From the NCBI RefSeq assembly GCF_004309355.1, contig NZ_BJCC01000010.1, forward strand, positions 1-64,000: a DNA stretch of 64,000 nt. The letters run 5' to 3'. Each line of letters begins with the position of its first letter. The stretch's first letter is position 1. The notes beneath the pieces are model-generated. The model was not told where the DNA came from, ran no database searches, and was given only the letters and a program-made list of their open reading frames with translations. Source of the stretch: Enterococcus florum (GTDB taxonomy: Bacteria > Bacillota > Bacilli > Lactobacillales > Enterococcaceae). The translations under genes and the position numbers were made by a program. Positions 8,592-17,791 of the stretch are shown piece after piece.

Positions 8592-9326
8592 TTGGGCAAA
8601 AAGTATTCAATGCAGCATGAAGTAGCATATTATCAATGTGACATTAACCAAACGATGACGTTTCCGGCGATGCTGAGCGTCGTCATCAAAGCCTCTTCGG
8701 ATCAAAGCGATCAGTTGGAAAGAGGTACTGAGGCCATTAATCAGCTGGGGCTGACTTGGGTGATCACTCAAACGGAGATCAACATCAATCGTATGCCAAG
8801 AGATGGTGAGACGATCACCGTGATTACCGAACCGACTGCCTTTAACAAATTTTTCTGTTATCGCAGCTTTTGGATCAATGATGGGCAAGGCAATTTGTTA
8901 GTAAAAATCGATATGGCGTTTGTACTGATGAAGATCGAGGAGCGGAAGATGAGCAGTGTCGATGCGGAATTGATGGCTCCTTATGAGTCAGAGCAGATCA
9001 AGAAAATCAAACGCTGGGATAAAATAGAGGCAGTCACAGATGGCAAACAGCGCTTGTATCATGTACGATTTTACGACCTGGACAGCAACCATCATGTCAA
9101 CAATGCCATGTATTTTAATTGGATGATCGACGTATTAGGTTATGATTTCATGGTGGAACACACCCCTGTTTATGTAAATGTAAAATTTGATAAAGAAGTC
9201 TTATATGGCAACGATATCCACAGCCTGTATCAAATCATAGAAGAGGATCAGACCAAAACATTGCACGAAATCCGTTTAGGGGATCAATTAGCGTGTGAAG
9301 CCAATATTGTCTGGCAAAAGAAATAA
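8592..9326 (+). CDS. Acyl-ACP thioesterase
   Basis: A 244-residue double hot-dog protein of the plant FatA/FatB-like family (PF01643) that releases fatty acids from acyl carrier protein. Conserved family features are GLTWVITQTEI near residues 52-62 and, in the second hot dog, FYDLDSNHHVNNAMYFNWM (about 161-180) with the catalytic Asn/His region. Translation starts at TTG; GGAGGAAGC lies at the right distance, partly inside the end of the kinase gene, and no in-frame ATG is as well placed. The operon ends at the terminator at 9325. Confidence 0.9.
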   Translation: MGKKYSMQHEVAYYQCDINQTMTFPAMLSVVIKASSDQSDQLERGTEAINQLGLTWVITQTEININRMPRDGETITVITEPTAFNKFFCYRSFWINDGQGNLLVKIDMAFVLMKIEERKMSSVDAELMAPYESEQIKKIKRWDKIEAVTDGKQRLYHVRFYDLDSNHHVNNAMYFNWMIDVLGYDFMVEHTPVYVNVKFDKEVLYGNDIHSLYQIIEEDQTKTLHEIRLGDQLACEANIVWQKK

Positions 9327-9372
9327 AACCAGAATGAATCGTTGAAAATCCAACGATTCATTCTGGTTTTTT
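9325..9372. terminator. Bidirectional terminator between thioesterase and asparaginase genes
   Basis: A perfect 20-bp stem with a 6-base loop (AAAACCAGAATGAATCGTTG and its complement) has A and T tracts on either side and lies between converging genes. Confidence 0.9.
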
Positions 9373-9385
9373 GATTGCTCAGGAT

Positions 9386-10360
9386 CTATTCTTCCATGAA
9401 TTGTTTTAATCGGTCTTCAGTCAATCGCGCATTCAGTGCAATCAACAGTTTGATTCGAGCCTTTTGACTGTTGATGCCTCGACAAAAAATGACCCCTTTT
9501 TCAGCCAATTCAACGCCTCCGCCTTGATAATCATAGACAGGCTCAGCAATGCCGTTGAAGCAGCGGGAAACCAACACCACAGGCACCTTTTTATGAATCA
9601 ATCGTTCTAAAGCGGGCAACGTTTTTGGCGGCAGATTTCCAGCGCCCAAAGCTTCGATCACCAACCCGTTGACACCAGATGCTTGATCCAGTAATTCAAA
9701 AAAGGTTCCCTGCATGCCTGCGAACGCTTTGATGATCGGGATCATGGCGTCGATCGAGGCAATGTCGTAGCGAGTCATCGGCGGCAATTCCTGCATAAAC
9801 AGGATTTTTGATTTTGTGACCAGTCCGACAGGTCCTAACGTAGGCGTACGAAAAGTAGCCACATTGGTTGTGTGGGTTTTGGTGACATACCGTGCACTGT
9901 GGACCTCATCGTTCATTACGACTAAGACCCCTTTATCCAGCGCATCTTCACAAGCAGCCACTCGAATTGCACTTTCAAAATTATAAAGACCGTCACTGCC
10001 CAATTCGTTGATTGAACGCATTGCACCTGTAATCACGATCGGCAGCAGATTTCCGATGGTCATATCCAAAAAATAAGCTGTTTCTTCCAAGGTATCGGTC
10101 CCGTGAGTAATGACAACTCGGTCGATTCCTTGCTCAAGACTTGCTTTAATGCGTTCCTTTAGTTGAAACATGGTTTCGACTGTGATGTGAGGGGAGGGGA
10201 GATTCGAAAAATCTTCAACGATCAGCTCAACATCCTGTGGAAGCGAGATTTCGTGCCCTGCCGCTAACAGAGGGTTCTTGGCATCCGGACGGACTGTACC
10301 GTTTTCATCTTCCGACATAGAGATGGTCCCGCCTGTATGCAAAATTAAAATTCGTTTCAT
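9386..10360 (-). CDS. ansA: Type I L-asparaginase
   Basis: A 324-residue cytoplasmic asparaginase, converting asparagine to aspartate and ammonia. The two active-site threonine motifs are present: HTGGTIS with Thr12, and THGTDTLEE with Thr88-Asp89. There is no signal peptide, which with the sequence and length points to the AnsA branch rather than the periplasmic type II enzymes. The RBS GGAGCAAAAGT precedes the ATG. It is alone in its unit, divergent from the DUF72 gene, with which it shares a ~115-base promoter region. Confidence 0.93.
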   Translation of the reverse strand: MKRILILHTGGTISMSEDENGTVRPDAKNPLLAAGHEISLPQDVELIVEDFSNLPSPHITVETMFQLKERIKASLEQGIDRVVITHGTDTLEETAYFLDMTIGNLLPIVITGAMRSINELGSDGLYNFESAIRVAACEDALDKGVLVVMNDEVHSARYVTKTHTTNVATFRTPTLGPVGLVTKSKILFMQELPPMTRYDIASIDAMIPIIKAFAGMQGTFFELLDQASGVNGLVIEALGAGNLPPKTLPALERLIHKKVPVVLVSRCFNGIAEPVYDYQGGGVELAEKGVIFCRGINSQKARIKLLIALNARLTEDRLKQFMEE

Positions 10361-10475
10361 ACTTTTGCTCCTTCTGGTTTTTTTCTTAAAAAATCTGGCA
10401 AATTAAGGATACTCTTTTTCCTAACATTTTGTCATGAGTATTGTATACTAAATAAAAACAAGTTGGGAGAACGTT

Positions 10476-11306
10476 ATGATTCGAATTGGATTAACCTCTT
10501 TTAATGAACATTCTGCCTTGACAGGGAAATCCCAATCGACGTTATTCGAATATGCAGGATATCTGCCTTTGGTGGAGTTAGATACGGCTTATTACGGTCT
10601 AAGAGATCGTAAATATGTAGAAAATTGGCTGGAGCAGGTGCCCGATTCATTTCGATTTGTCGTAAAGATGTATGCTGGATTCACCGGTCAAACAAAATGG
10701 GAGGAACACTACGCTTCGTTGGAAGAGATGACGCGCGTTTTTTTGGAAATGATGGAGCCTATGATAAAAAGCCCCAAACTGGGTTGTTTTTTGGCTCAGT
10801 TTCCTGCACAATTTAAGTGTACAAAAAAAAACGTGGCTTACTTGGAGATTCTTCGGCAGCTGTTTCCAAAGTTGCCGATTACGATCGAATTGCGGGATTT
10901 TAGCTGGTACAGTGAAGAATATCGCGAGAAAACAATGCATTTGATGAAAAAACTAGGATTTAGCTTGGCGATCATAGATGAACCAAAACTGCCGGACAGC
11001 GTGCCGCTGGAAGTGACGATCACCCAACCACAATTCAGCTTGTTTCGATTTCATGGCCGAAATCAAGCTTATTGGAAAAATCGGGATGCTGATTGGCGCA
11101 AAAAACGGACCTTGTATCGCTACAACGAACAAGAGCTGTTGGAATTAGCTGCAAAAATCAAGGAAGCAGATCAAAAAAGTCAAAACACGTTTGTCATTTT
11201 TAATAACAATTCTGGAGGAGATGCGGCAGAGAATGCTCTGAGGCTGATGGAGTTGTTAGGATTACAATATGAAGGACTTAATCCGAGTCAGTTGGATCTA
11301 TTTTAA
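10476..11306 (+). CDS. DUF72 family protein (YecE-like)
   Basis: A 276-residue protein of the DUF72 family, predicted TIM barrel. Typical features are the start MIRIGLTSFNEH, the FVVKMYAGFTG segment near residues 62-75, LGCFLAQFPAQFK near 105-118, ELRDFSWYSEEY near 135-147 and RFHGRNQAYW near 190. The biochemical function of the family is not established. TATACT at 10444-10449 is a likely -10 box. The HAD gene follows 10 bases later. Confidence 0.9.
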   Translation: MIRIGLTSFNEHSALTGKSQSTLFEYAGYLPLVELDTAYYGLRDRKYVENWLEQVPDSFRFVVKMYAGFTGQTKWEEHYASLEEMTRVFLEMMEPMIKSPKLGCFLAQFPAQFKCTKKNVAYLEILRQLFPKLPITIELRDFSWYSEEYREKTMHLMKKLGFSLAIIDEPKLPDSVPLEVTITQPQFSLFRFHGRNQAYWKNRDADWRKKRTLYRYNEQELLELAAKIKEADQKSQNTFVIFNNNSGGDAAENALRLMELLGLQYEGLNPSQLDLF

Positions 11307-11316
11307 GGGGAAAGAC

Positions 11317-12153
11317 ATGATTAAAGCTATTTTTTTTGACATAGACGGGACATTGGTCACGAGGCAGTCTGAAGCGCTGAAAAGCACAAAAAGAGCAATC
11401 AAGGAAGCGCAGGCAAGGGGGATTCTTTGTGGGATCGCTACTGGCAGAGGCCCTGTCCATTTAGACGAACGCATCGACTTCTTAGATATGGATATGTTCG
11501 TTACCTATAATGGACAACTGGTGTATCAAGGTGATCAAGACATCTATCAACGCCCCTTTGAACAAGATGTGCTGCGGGAAATCGTAACGTTTGCGGATGC
11601 TGAGCACCGTCAGGTCGTATTTGGTGCAAGACGCCGGATCGATGGAAGTTTTGTGATGCGTTTGTCACAGTTGGCTTGGGTCAAGTGGGTAGCTGCACTG
11701 ATGCCTAAGTGGTTTCCAGTGAGGACCACGAAAGGCCTGCTGCAATCCTTCAGTCCCAATCGCAGCAAAGGTCGTTACAGCCGATTAAGCATTTTAAATG
11801 AGCCGATTTACCAATGTGTCATGTTCAGTGCAGAATCTGAAACTGAAAAGCTGCTGCATCGGTTGCCCAACGTGACCTTTCAACGATCGAATCCCTATTC
11901 GGTGGATATCGTCCCTAAAGGTGGTTCGAAATTTTTGGGCATCCAAAAGTTTTTAGAGGCCAATCAGATTGACGTGAGCGAGGTCATGGCTTTTGGCGAC
12001 CACTTGAATGACCTGGAGATGCTGGAGGGTGTCGGAATCGGAGTCGCCATGGGAAACGCGGAGCAAGAAACAAAAGATCGTGCGGATTATGTAACAGATA
12101 CGAACGAAAACGATGGCATCTACAAAGCGTTAAAACATTTTGATATTATTTAG
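11317..12153 (+). CDS. Cof-type HAD-superfamily phosphatase
   Basis: A 278-residue HAD hydrolase. Motif I is FFDIDGTLV (Asp8 nucleophile, Asp10), motif II is ATGRG near residue 45, the motif III lysine is in VPKGGSK, and motif IV is FGDHLNDLEML; a C2-type cap lies between. This is the Cof/YbiV-like group that removes phosphate from sugar phosphates, flavin or cofactor phosphates. The frame is open upstream to 11269, but AGGGGAAAG immediately before the ATG at 11317 and the family start support this choice. Part of the 10476-12674 operon. Confidence 0.9.
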   Translation: MIKAIFFDIDGTLVTRQSEALKSTKRAIKEAQARGILCGIATGRGPVHLDERIDFLDMDMFVTYNGQLVYQGDQDIYQRPFEQDVLREIVTFADAEHRQVVFGARRRIDGSFVMRLSQLAWVKWVAALMPKWFPVRTTKGLLQSFSPNRSKGRYSRLSILNEPIYQCVMFSAESETEKLLHRLPNVTFQRSNPYSVDIVPKGGSKFLGIQKFLEANQIDVSEVMAFGDHLNDLEMLEGVGIGVAMGNAEQETKDRADYVTDTNENDGIYKALKHFDII

Positions 12154-12161
12154 GAGAAGGT

Positions 12162-12674
12162 ATGAAGAGAGAGAAGAGTCCTTATGAAATGGCCAGAGAA
12201 TTTCATCACGTTTTTGAACCGCAGCCGCCAGAAAAACCGAGTGCTTTTTCAACCGAGCGTGCTGGATTTCGAGCTGGATTTAAAATCGAAGAAATCGTAG
12301 AGTTTGTATACGGTGCTGTTGAAGGAAATCCGCAGAAGTTTGAAGCAATGATCGAACAGCTGCATCAAAATATCGATCAGGCGAAAGAGAAGGTGTTAGC
12401 TAAGCAAAGCGAAGTTGAAGATCCTCTGATTGCTGAAGTGGATGCACTGACGGATTTGTTATATTTTACCTATGGCTCATTTGCATTGATCGGGGTCGAT
12501 CCTCAACCGATATTTGAGGTCGTCCACCGAGCGAATATGGGCAAATTATTTCCAGATGGCAAACCGCGGTATCATCCAGAGACACATAAAGTCCAAAAGC
12601 CAGACAACTGGGCAGCCGATTTTGCACCTGAACCTTTAATCAAACGAGAGTTGGAACGACAAAAAGCAAAATAA
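12162..12674 (+). CDS. MazG-like / PRA-PH-type nucleotide pyrophosphohydrolase
   Basis: A 170-residue all-alpha protein. Acidic residues in FKIEEIVEFVYG (about residues 43-54) and in EVDALTDLLYFTYGSF (about 92-107) match the E-x-x-E and E-x-x-D metal-binding pattern of the all-alpha NTP pyrophosphohydrolase superfamily (PF01503-type). Such enzymes cleave pyrophosphate from (deoxy)nucleotides or from phosphoribosyl-ATP; no histidine genes are near, so house-cleaning or an unknown nucleotide is more likely. The RBS AGGAGAAGG overlaps the stop of the HAD gene. Confidence 0.8.
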   Translation: MKREKSPYEMAREFHHVFEPQPPEKPSAFSTERAGFRAGFKIEEIVEFVYGAVEGNPQKFEAMIEQLHQNIDQAKEKVLAKQSEVEDPLIAEVDALTDLLYFTYGSFALIGVDPQPIFEVVHRANMGKLFPDGKPRYHPETHKVQKPDNWAADFAPEPLIKRELERQKAK

Positions 12675-12689
12675 AGAACAACACATCAA

Positions 12690-12729
12690 ACAAGGCGACC
12701 TTGATCATTCTAGGTCGCCTTGTTTTTTT
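12690..12729. terminator. Terminator between the MazG-like gene and aspartokinase
   Basis: The stem ACAAGGCGACCT/AGGTCGCCTTGT is followed by seven T on the plus strand and lies between converging genes. Confidence 0.88.
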
Positions 12730-14083
12730 AGTCAAAGAAAGTGTAATACAGGGAACGAACTGCCAACCGTTCTTGCTCTCCGCGGATTGCAAAGATAATA
12801 CTGCGTTCGTCGGCACCTTGGGAGATCATCCGCAGGTTGACATTTTTACGGGCCAATGCGGCAGAGCTTTCTGCTGTGATTCCGGGATGTTCTTTCATTC
12901 CTTCTCCTACCAGTGCAATGACGGAGATATTGTGCTCCATTTCTAATTCATCTGGCTCGATTTCTTTTTGGACGCGTTCTAAGAGCTTCGCTTCTGCTTC
13001 AGGTGTCAATTGACATTCTTTGAAAATGATCGACACGTTGTCGATTCCTGATGGCATGTGCTCAAAGCTGATGTTCATATCTTCTAAAATCTGCAGGATT
13101 CTTCGAACGAAGCCGACCTCTCGGTTCAAGAGGTATTTGTTGATCGTGATACTGCAAAAACCACCGTCACTGGCAACGCCGACAACATGATTTGGACTGC
13201 TGTCTGTGTCATACGATTCCTTGATCATCGTCCCCACACAATTTGGATTGTTAGTATTTTTGATGACTACCGGGATTTTTGCCTTAAACGAAGGCATTAA
13301 TGCCTCGTCGTGAAAAACAGTAAACCCGGCATACGACAGCTCACGCATTTCACGGTAGGTCAGCTCCTTGATCAAGGCTGGCTCGTGAATGTATTGCGGT
13401 GTCGCCGCAAAGATCCCATCTACATCGGTAAAGTTTTCGTAAATTTCGGCTTTCACTCCAGCTGCTACGATCGAACCGGTAATGTCTGACCCTCCACGCG
13501 AGAACGTGCAGACATCGCCGTTTTTAGTATAGCCGAAGAATCCTGGAATCACTAAGATATCTTCACAATCGTGCCACTGATAGATCTTGTCGTAGGATTC
13601 GTCTAAAATCCGTGCATTTTGAGGTTCATCGGAAACGATGATCCCCAGTTCTTTCGGATTGATATAACGCGCGCTAACTCCCTCCTGTTGAAAAAAGGCA
13701 GCGATCAGCTGTGCATTTAAATTTTCACCCATAGCTAAAAAACGGTCCAGCAAATAAGGGCTGTTTTTGTCTAACGTTGTTTGAACTTCTTTTAATTCCT
13801 CGGCAAAGGCTGCGCAAATGCTCGGATCGACACCCAATTCTTTTCCAATGTCGCCATAGCGTTCAACGATTTTTTGGATCAGCTCTGATGTCTCTTCGTT
13901 AGCTAAAGCCGCGTTGTAGTAAGCAATCAATAAGTCGGTGACCTTTTTATCTTCACTGTGGCGTTTGCCAGGTGCGGACACCACGACAAAACGGCGTTTA
14001 GGATCGTCCTTAACGATAGCCAAGACCTTCTTCAATTGCTGAGCCGAGGCGACTGAACTCCCCCCGAATTTAATTACTTTCAC
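12728..14083 (-). CDS. Aspartate kinase (monofunctional)
   Basis: A 451-residue kinase that makes aspartyl phosphate, the first step to lysine, threonine, methionine and diaminopimelate. It starts with the classic VIKFGGSSVA, has FSRGGSDITGS near residue 205 and the GFTVFHDEALMP segment, and ends in two ACT regulatory domains (from about 305) that normally bind an amino-acid effector. The open frame allows a GTG three codons earlier, but AGAGGTG is correctly spaced only from the GTG at 14083. It is a single-gene unit; I see neither a lysine riboswitch nor a T-box upstream. Confidence 0.93.
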   Translation of the reverse strand: MKVIKFGGSSVASAQQLKKVLAIVKDDPKRRFVVVSAPGKRHSEDKKVTDLLIAYYNAALANEETSELIQKIVERYGDIGKELGVDPSICAAFAEELKEVQTTLDKNSPYLLDRFLAMGENLNAQLIAAFFQQEGVSARYINPKELGIIVSDEPQNARILDESYDKIYQWHDCEDILVIPGFFGYTKNGDVCTFSRGGSDITGSIVAAGVKAEIYENFTDVDGIFAATPQYIHEPALIKELTYREMRELSYAGFTVFHDEALMPSFKAKIPVVIKNTNNPNCVGTMIKESYDTDSSPNHVVGVASDGGFCSITINKYLLNREVGFVRRILQILEDMNISFEHMPSGIDNVSIIFKECQLTPEAEAKLLERVQKEIEPDELEMEHNISVIALVGEGMKEHPGITAESSAALARKNVNLRMISQGADERSIIFAIRGEQERLAVRSLYYTFFD

Positions 14084-14290
14084 ACAGATCACCTCTTATT
14101 TTAATGTGAGTCTAATAATATAGCAAAACCCTCGGGACTTCAAGGCTCTTTCGTACTTTCTCAATGAAAATATTTTTCATTTCCTGAAATTTAAATGAAG
14201 AGAACTTGAGGAGAGAATCAAATGGATCGAATTCCTGTGTAAGAAAATTCGATAATTTGTGAACAATTTAGTGATGGAACCGGCAGTTTA

Positions 14291-14299
14291 TGTTATAAT
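14291..14299 (+). promoter_or_regulatory. Extended -10 promoter of ezrA
   Basis: TGTTATAAT, an extended -10 element (TGn plus TATAAT). No good -35 box is seen. The leader would be about 90 bases. Confidence 0.5.
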
Positions 14300-14398
14300 C
14301 TACGTTAGATGTTTTTGCATAAAAACGGATGAATCACTGTTTCATAAAATAAATGGTAGAGACTATTCATATCTCAAATGGCGAAAGGAAAATCATGC

Positions 14399-16120
14399 AT
14401 GGGAAGTAATGTTATCATAGGTATTGTCATAGGCATCGTGATTTTAGCGGCAGTACTTTATCTGATCGGCTATCTGATGAAAAAGAAAAATCAAGAGCGG
14501 TTAAGAGACCTTGAAAAAAGAAAAGAAGCATTGTTTGATCTTCCTGTATTAGAAGAAGTTGAAGATGTCAAAAAGATGCACTTTGTCGGACAAAGTCAAA
14601 ACACATTTCGTGATTGGAATCAAAAATGGACAGATGTTTCAACTAAATCATTTGCTGAACTGGAAAGTCAGATTTTTGAAGTCGAGAGCCAAAACGAAAC
14701 GTTTCGTTTCCTAAAAGGACGTTCAGCGGTGGAAAGTGCCGAACGCACGATGCAGGAAATGGAAGATCAGGTGGAGGAGATCCGCAACGGCCTGAAAGAG
14801 TTAAGAGAAACAGAAGAACGCAATTCACTAGCTGTCCAGCAAGCCTTGGATGTATTTGAAGAGTTGAAGAAGAAACTAAAGGACAATCGCGACAATTTTG
14901 GTTCAGCGCTGTCAGAAGTAGAGAAGCAAATCAAAAATGTCGAATTAGAATTCACGCAATTTGTTACCCTGAATACTTCTGGCGATCCGATCGAAGCTCG
15001 CGAAGTACTGGATGCTGCTGAGACACATGTCTACGATGTACAGGAGCTGATGGAAAAGATTCCAACGCTGTATGAGGAGCTTGAACGCACTTTCCCAGCA
15101 CAGATCGAAGAAATCGAAACGACATATAAGAAAATGCTGAAGGAAGAATACGTTCTTCCAGAAGAAAACTTTGATGCCCGGATCGATCATGTTAAAAAAC
15201 GGATGACGCTTTCCGCAGAGGATCTTGAGCGAGTCGAGTTAGAGACCGTTGAAGCAGCCAACAAGGAAACAGCCAATTTGATCGAGGACCTTTATGAAAC
15301 CTTGGAAAAAGAATTCGAAGCCCGCAAATACGTGATGACCAACCGTCACACAGTGGGAGAATTCATTGCTCATGCGGCTAAGAACAATCACTCATTGATG
15401 ATCGAATTGGACCACGTCTCTCAAAGCTATGCCTTAAACAATAATGAATTAGGCCGCGCTCGTGGATTCCAAACAGAGATTGAAGAATTGCAGCGCCGCA
15501 ACCATAACATTGATCCAATGATCGACAAACACGAGCTGGCTTATTCAGAGATTCAAAATTTCTACCAAGATGCCTTTAAAGTTTTGGCGGATATTGAATC
15601 ACGACAAAAAGAGATCACGGATGATTTGAAGGACCTTCGAAAAGGGGAAAAAATTGCCCATGAAAAGGTGGAGCAATATGAATTCCGCCTGCGAAATCTT
15701 AAACGTTATGTTGAGCAGCAGCGGTTGCCAGGGCTTCCAGGCGATTATTTAGAGTTTTTCTTTATTGCAACAGATCGAGTAGAAGAGCTGAGCAATTCAT
15801 TGAATCGAATTCGGATCAACATGCAAGACATCAATCATTTGGTTGACCTGTGTGATGAAGACATGGATCTTCTGGATCAGAAAACCGATGACTTGGTTGA
15901 TGCAGCAGCACTCACAGAGCAGATGATGCAATATGCCAATCGTTACCGCCATACTCATCCTGAGATTCGCATAGCGATCGATAATACTTTGGAATTATTT
16001 GATAAGGATTACCGGTATCAGGATGCACTGGACGAGATTGGAACAGCGCTGGAGCGAGTTGAACCAGGTGCATTTAAACGAATTGAAGACTTCTACTTCA
16101 ATAATCAAGGATTAGCTTAA
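14399..16120 (+). CDS. ezrA: Septation ring formation regulator EzrA
   Basis: EzrA modulates FtsZ ring assembly and helps organise the divisome. The 573-residue protein has one N-terminal membrane helix (about residues 4-26, VIIGIVIGIVILAAVLYLIG) followed by a long, highly charged coiled-coil domain to the C-terminus, as expected for the family. The frame opens at 14378, but that ATG has no RBS while GAAAGGAAAA precedes the one at 14399, which yields the usual short cytoplasm-free start MGSNVI. It is a single-gene unit with a terminator directly after the stop. Confidence 0.93.
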   Translation: MGSNVIIGIVIGIVILAAVLYLIGYLMKKKNQERLRDLEKRKEALFDLPVLEEVEDVKKMHFVGQSQNTFRDWNQKWTDVSTKSFAELESQIFEVESQNETFRFLKGRSAVESAERTMQEMEDQVEEIRNGLKELRETEERNSLAVQQALDVFEELKKKLKDNRDNFGSALSEVEKQIKNVELEFTQFVTLNTSGDPIEAREVLDAAETHVYDVQELMEKIPTLYEELERTFPAQIEEIETTYKKMLKEEYVLPEENFDARIDHVKKRMTLSAEDLERVELETVEAANKETANLIEDLYETLEKEFEARKYVMTNRHTVGEFIAHAAKNNHSLMIELDHVSQSYALNNNELGRARGFQTEIEELQRRNHNIDPMIDKHELAYSEIQNFYQDAFKVLADIESRQKEITDDLKDLRKGEKIAHEKVEQYEFRLRNLKRYVEQQRLPGLPGDYLEFFFIATDRVEELSNSLNRIRINMQDINHLVDLCDEDMDLLDQKTDDLVDAAALTEQMMQYANRYRHTHPEIRIAIDNTLELFDKDYRYQDALDEIGTALERVEPGAFKRIEDFYFNNQGLA

Positions 16121-16147
16121 GTCAGACAAATGTCTGGCTTTTTCTTT
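16119..16147 (+). terminator. Terminator of ezrA
   Basis: The stem AAGTCAGACA/TGTCTGGCTT with a 2-base core loop is followed by a T-rich tract. Confidence 0.75.
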
Positions 16148-16160
16148 TGAAACAAAAAAT

Positions 16161-16185
16161 ACTCCTGAAGTCGAACTTCAGGAGT
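16161..16185 (-). terminator. Terminator of the D,D-carboxypeptidase gene
   Basis: A perfect stem ACTCCTGAAGT/ACTTCAGGAGT with a 3-base loop; on the reverse strand it is followed by ATTTTTTG, just after the stop codon of the reverse gene. Confidence 0.85.
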
Positions 16186-16190
16186 TTGTG

Positions 16191-17624
16191 TTAAAGAATG
16201 TAAGCTGTGATAAATACGCCGGCAGCCGTAATGAAACAAAGAATGCCGATAAGACAGAACAACACACTGACAATGGAGCGTCTTCTGTGCCGATTAGCGC
16301 GACCAACGATTAACGAAACCAGCAGCAGGAAGAGTCCTATCCAGGTCAAGCCGATCAAATAAAGGGGCTTGCTCAAAAATCGAGTTCGTTCTATAAACAT
16401 CAAGAAGAAGTGCGGCAGTTTTCTCAGCAGTCCATCCTCTTGTTGGTCGATGACGGCCTCCTTGTGTTCAGTTTTTTGATACTTCACTGCTAAAGGGGGC
16501 ATGGTTTCTGCCGCTTGTTCCATTGGTTGGCTTAAAGTAATATGCTGATCCTGCAGAGCGAAGACCGGGTCCGTGCCTTTTTTTACGACACCATAAAAAT
16601 CCTGATCCAGCTGGACCTCTTTTCCTTGAATGGTGTGTTTTCCTTTTGGCAGCAATTGTCGGTATTCGTATTCGTCAAAGGTTTTTTCTAAAAGCGCATT
16701 GCCGAAAGGATGTCGATAGTACTCGCCATCTTGGTCTTCCCAAGTCCCTACACCCATAATCACCTCGATCAATCGAGTCTTGCCGCGTTTGGCGGTGGCG
16801 ATATAGTTGAACGCACTTGAAGGTCCTGATCCCGTTTTTAGTCCATCCACACCTTCAAGGCCATATTTTGCTCCCGGCAACGAATAGTTATAGGTTTCGA
16901 AGCTTTCTTCGTAAGGGGTCCCCTCCATCGTAGTGACGATGGGCTGATTCGTGAACGCCAACACTTCCGGATGGTCGTTGATCAAATAAAAGACCATAGT
17001 AGCTAAATCACGTGCCGTCGACATATTGCTGCCTGCCGGGTCGAAGCCTTTAGGAGCGTACAACCCTTCAAAGCTGTTGGCGGATGCACCGCTGCAGTTA
17101 TAAAAGGTTGTGTTGGTCATGCCAATTTCTTTGGCTTTCTCGTTCATAGACTGGACGAAGCCTCCAGCATCGCCATCAGATACATAATTCGCCAGCATAA
17201 CAGTAGCGACATTTGACGAGGGAACTGTCACCATTTTTAACAATTCTTTGATCGGATAGTCAACTCCTGCTTGGATCTTGCTATTGCTGATCAAGTAGAT
17301 CTGACTGATGGCCTCATCCTTTTCAGTCGCAGTAATCGTCGTATCCAAGGTCATTTTTCCTTGCTTGATGGCATCAAAGACCAGAAAGACGGTCATCATT
17401 TTTGAGATACTGGCCGGTTCTCTTGGAAGATCAGGGTTTTGAGCCCAAAGCAGCTGTCCATTGTTCCCATCAATGATTACGGAAGATTTGGGCTGGTTAA
17501 TCTCAAGGGCTTCTTCGTATCCAGCATCTCGGGTAATATCCATGATGCTTTCTTCTGCTGAAGCGACTAAAGGAAAGGAAAGCATCGGGACCATAAACAT
17601 CAGACTAGCAATAAGTTTTTTCAC
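16191..17624 (-). CDS. D-alanyl-D-alanine carboxypeptidase (PBP5-type)
   Basis: A low-molecular-weight penicillin-binding protein that trims the terminal D-alanine from peptidoglycan stems. A signal peptide (about residues 1-23, ending ASA) precedes the catalytic domain with SISK (Ser72, Lys75), the PSSN motif near 130 and GLKTGSG near 255. A PBP5-like C-terminal domain follows, and a membrane segment plus basic loop and second helix lie near 415-477. GAGGTG is correctly placed for the GTG at 17624; an ATG six codons earlier overlaps the RBS and is less likely. The tail with two predicted helices is longer than the simple amphipathic anchor of E. coli PBP5. Confidence 0.92.
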   Translation of the reverse strand: MKKLIASLMFMVPMLSFPLVASAEESIMDITRDAGYEEALEINQPKSSVIIDGNNGQLLWAQNPDLPREPASISKMMTVFLVFDAIKQGKMTLDTTITATEKDEAISQIYLISNSKIQAGVDYPIKELLKMVTVPSSNVATVMLANYVSDGDAGGFVQSMNEKAKEIGMTNTTFYNCSGASANSFEGLYAPKGFDPAGSNMSTARDLATMVFYLINDHPEVLAFTNQPIVTTMEGTPYEESFETYNYSLPGAKYGLEGVDGLKTGSGPSSAFNYIATAKRGKTRLIEVIMGVGTWEDQDGEYYRHPFGNALLEKTFDEYEYRQLLPKGKHTIQGKEVQLDQDFYGVVKKGTDPVFALQDQHITLSQPMEQAAETMPPLAVKYQKTEHKEAVIDQQEDGLLRKLPHFFLMFIERTRFLSKPLYLIGLTWIGLFLLLVSLIVGRANRHRRRSIVSVLFCLIGILCFITAAGVFITAYIL

Positions 17625-17674
17625 ACCTTCACCTCGGTTCATTGAATTTCTTCTTTTTGCGCATGCTGTTTTTT

Positions 17675-17683
17675 ATTTTAGCA
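17675..17683 (-). promoter_or_regulatory. Extended -10 of the carboxypeptidase gene
   Basis: On the reverse strand this reads TGCTAAAAT, an extended -10 element about 50 bases before the start codon. Confidence 0.4.
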
Positions 17684-17731
17684 TAGTTCTATTGTTATTT
17701 TTACTTTTTTTTGATGGTTTTCTTGAGAAGG

Positions 17732-17760
17732 TTGAAGACTTGGTCCATTACCGCTATAAT
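17732..17760 (+). promoter_or_regulatory. SigA-type promoter of the desulfurase-thiI unit
   Basis: TTGAAG (17732-17737), a 17-base spacer and TATAAT (17755-17760). Confidence 0.7.
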
Positions 17761-17791
17761 AGGAAAGAATTTTCGAAGGAAGGTCTAATAA

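Noticed and set aside
14084-14290. Search for a lysine riboswitch or T-box before aspartokinase
   Set aside because: No conserved box or terminator hairpin was found on the reverse strand upstream of the gene.
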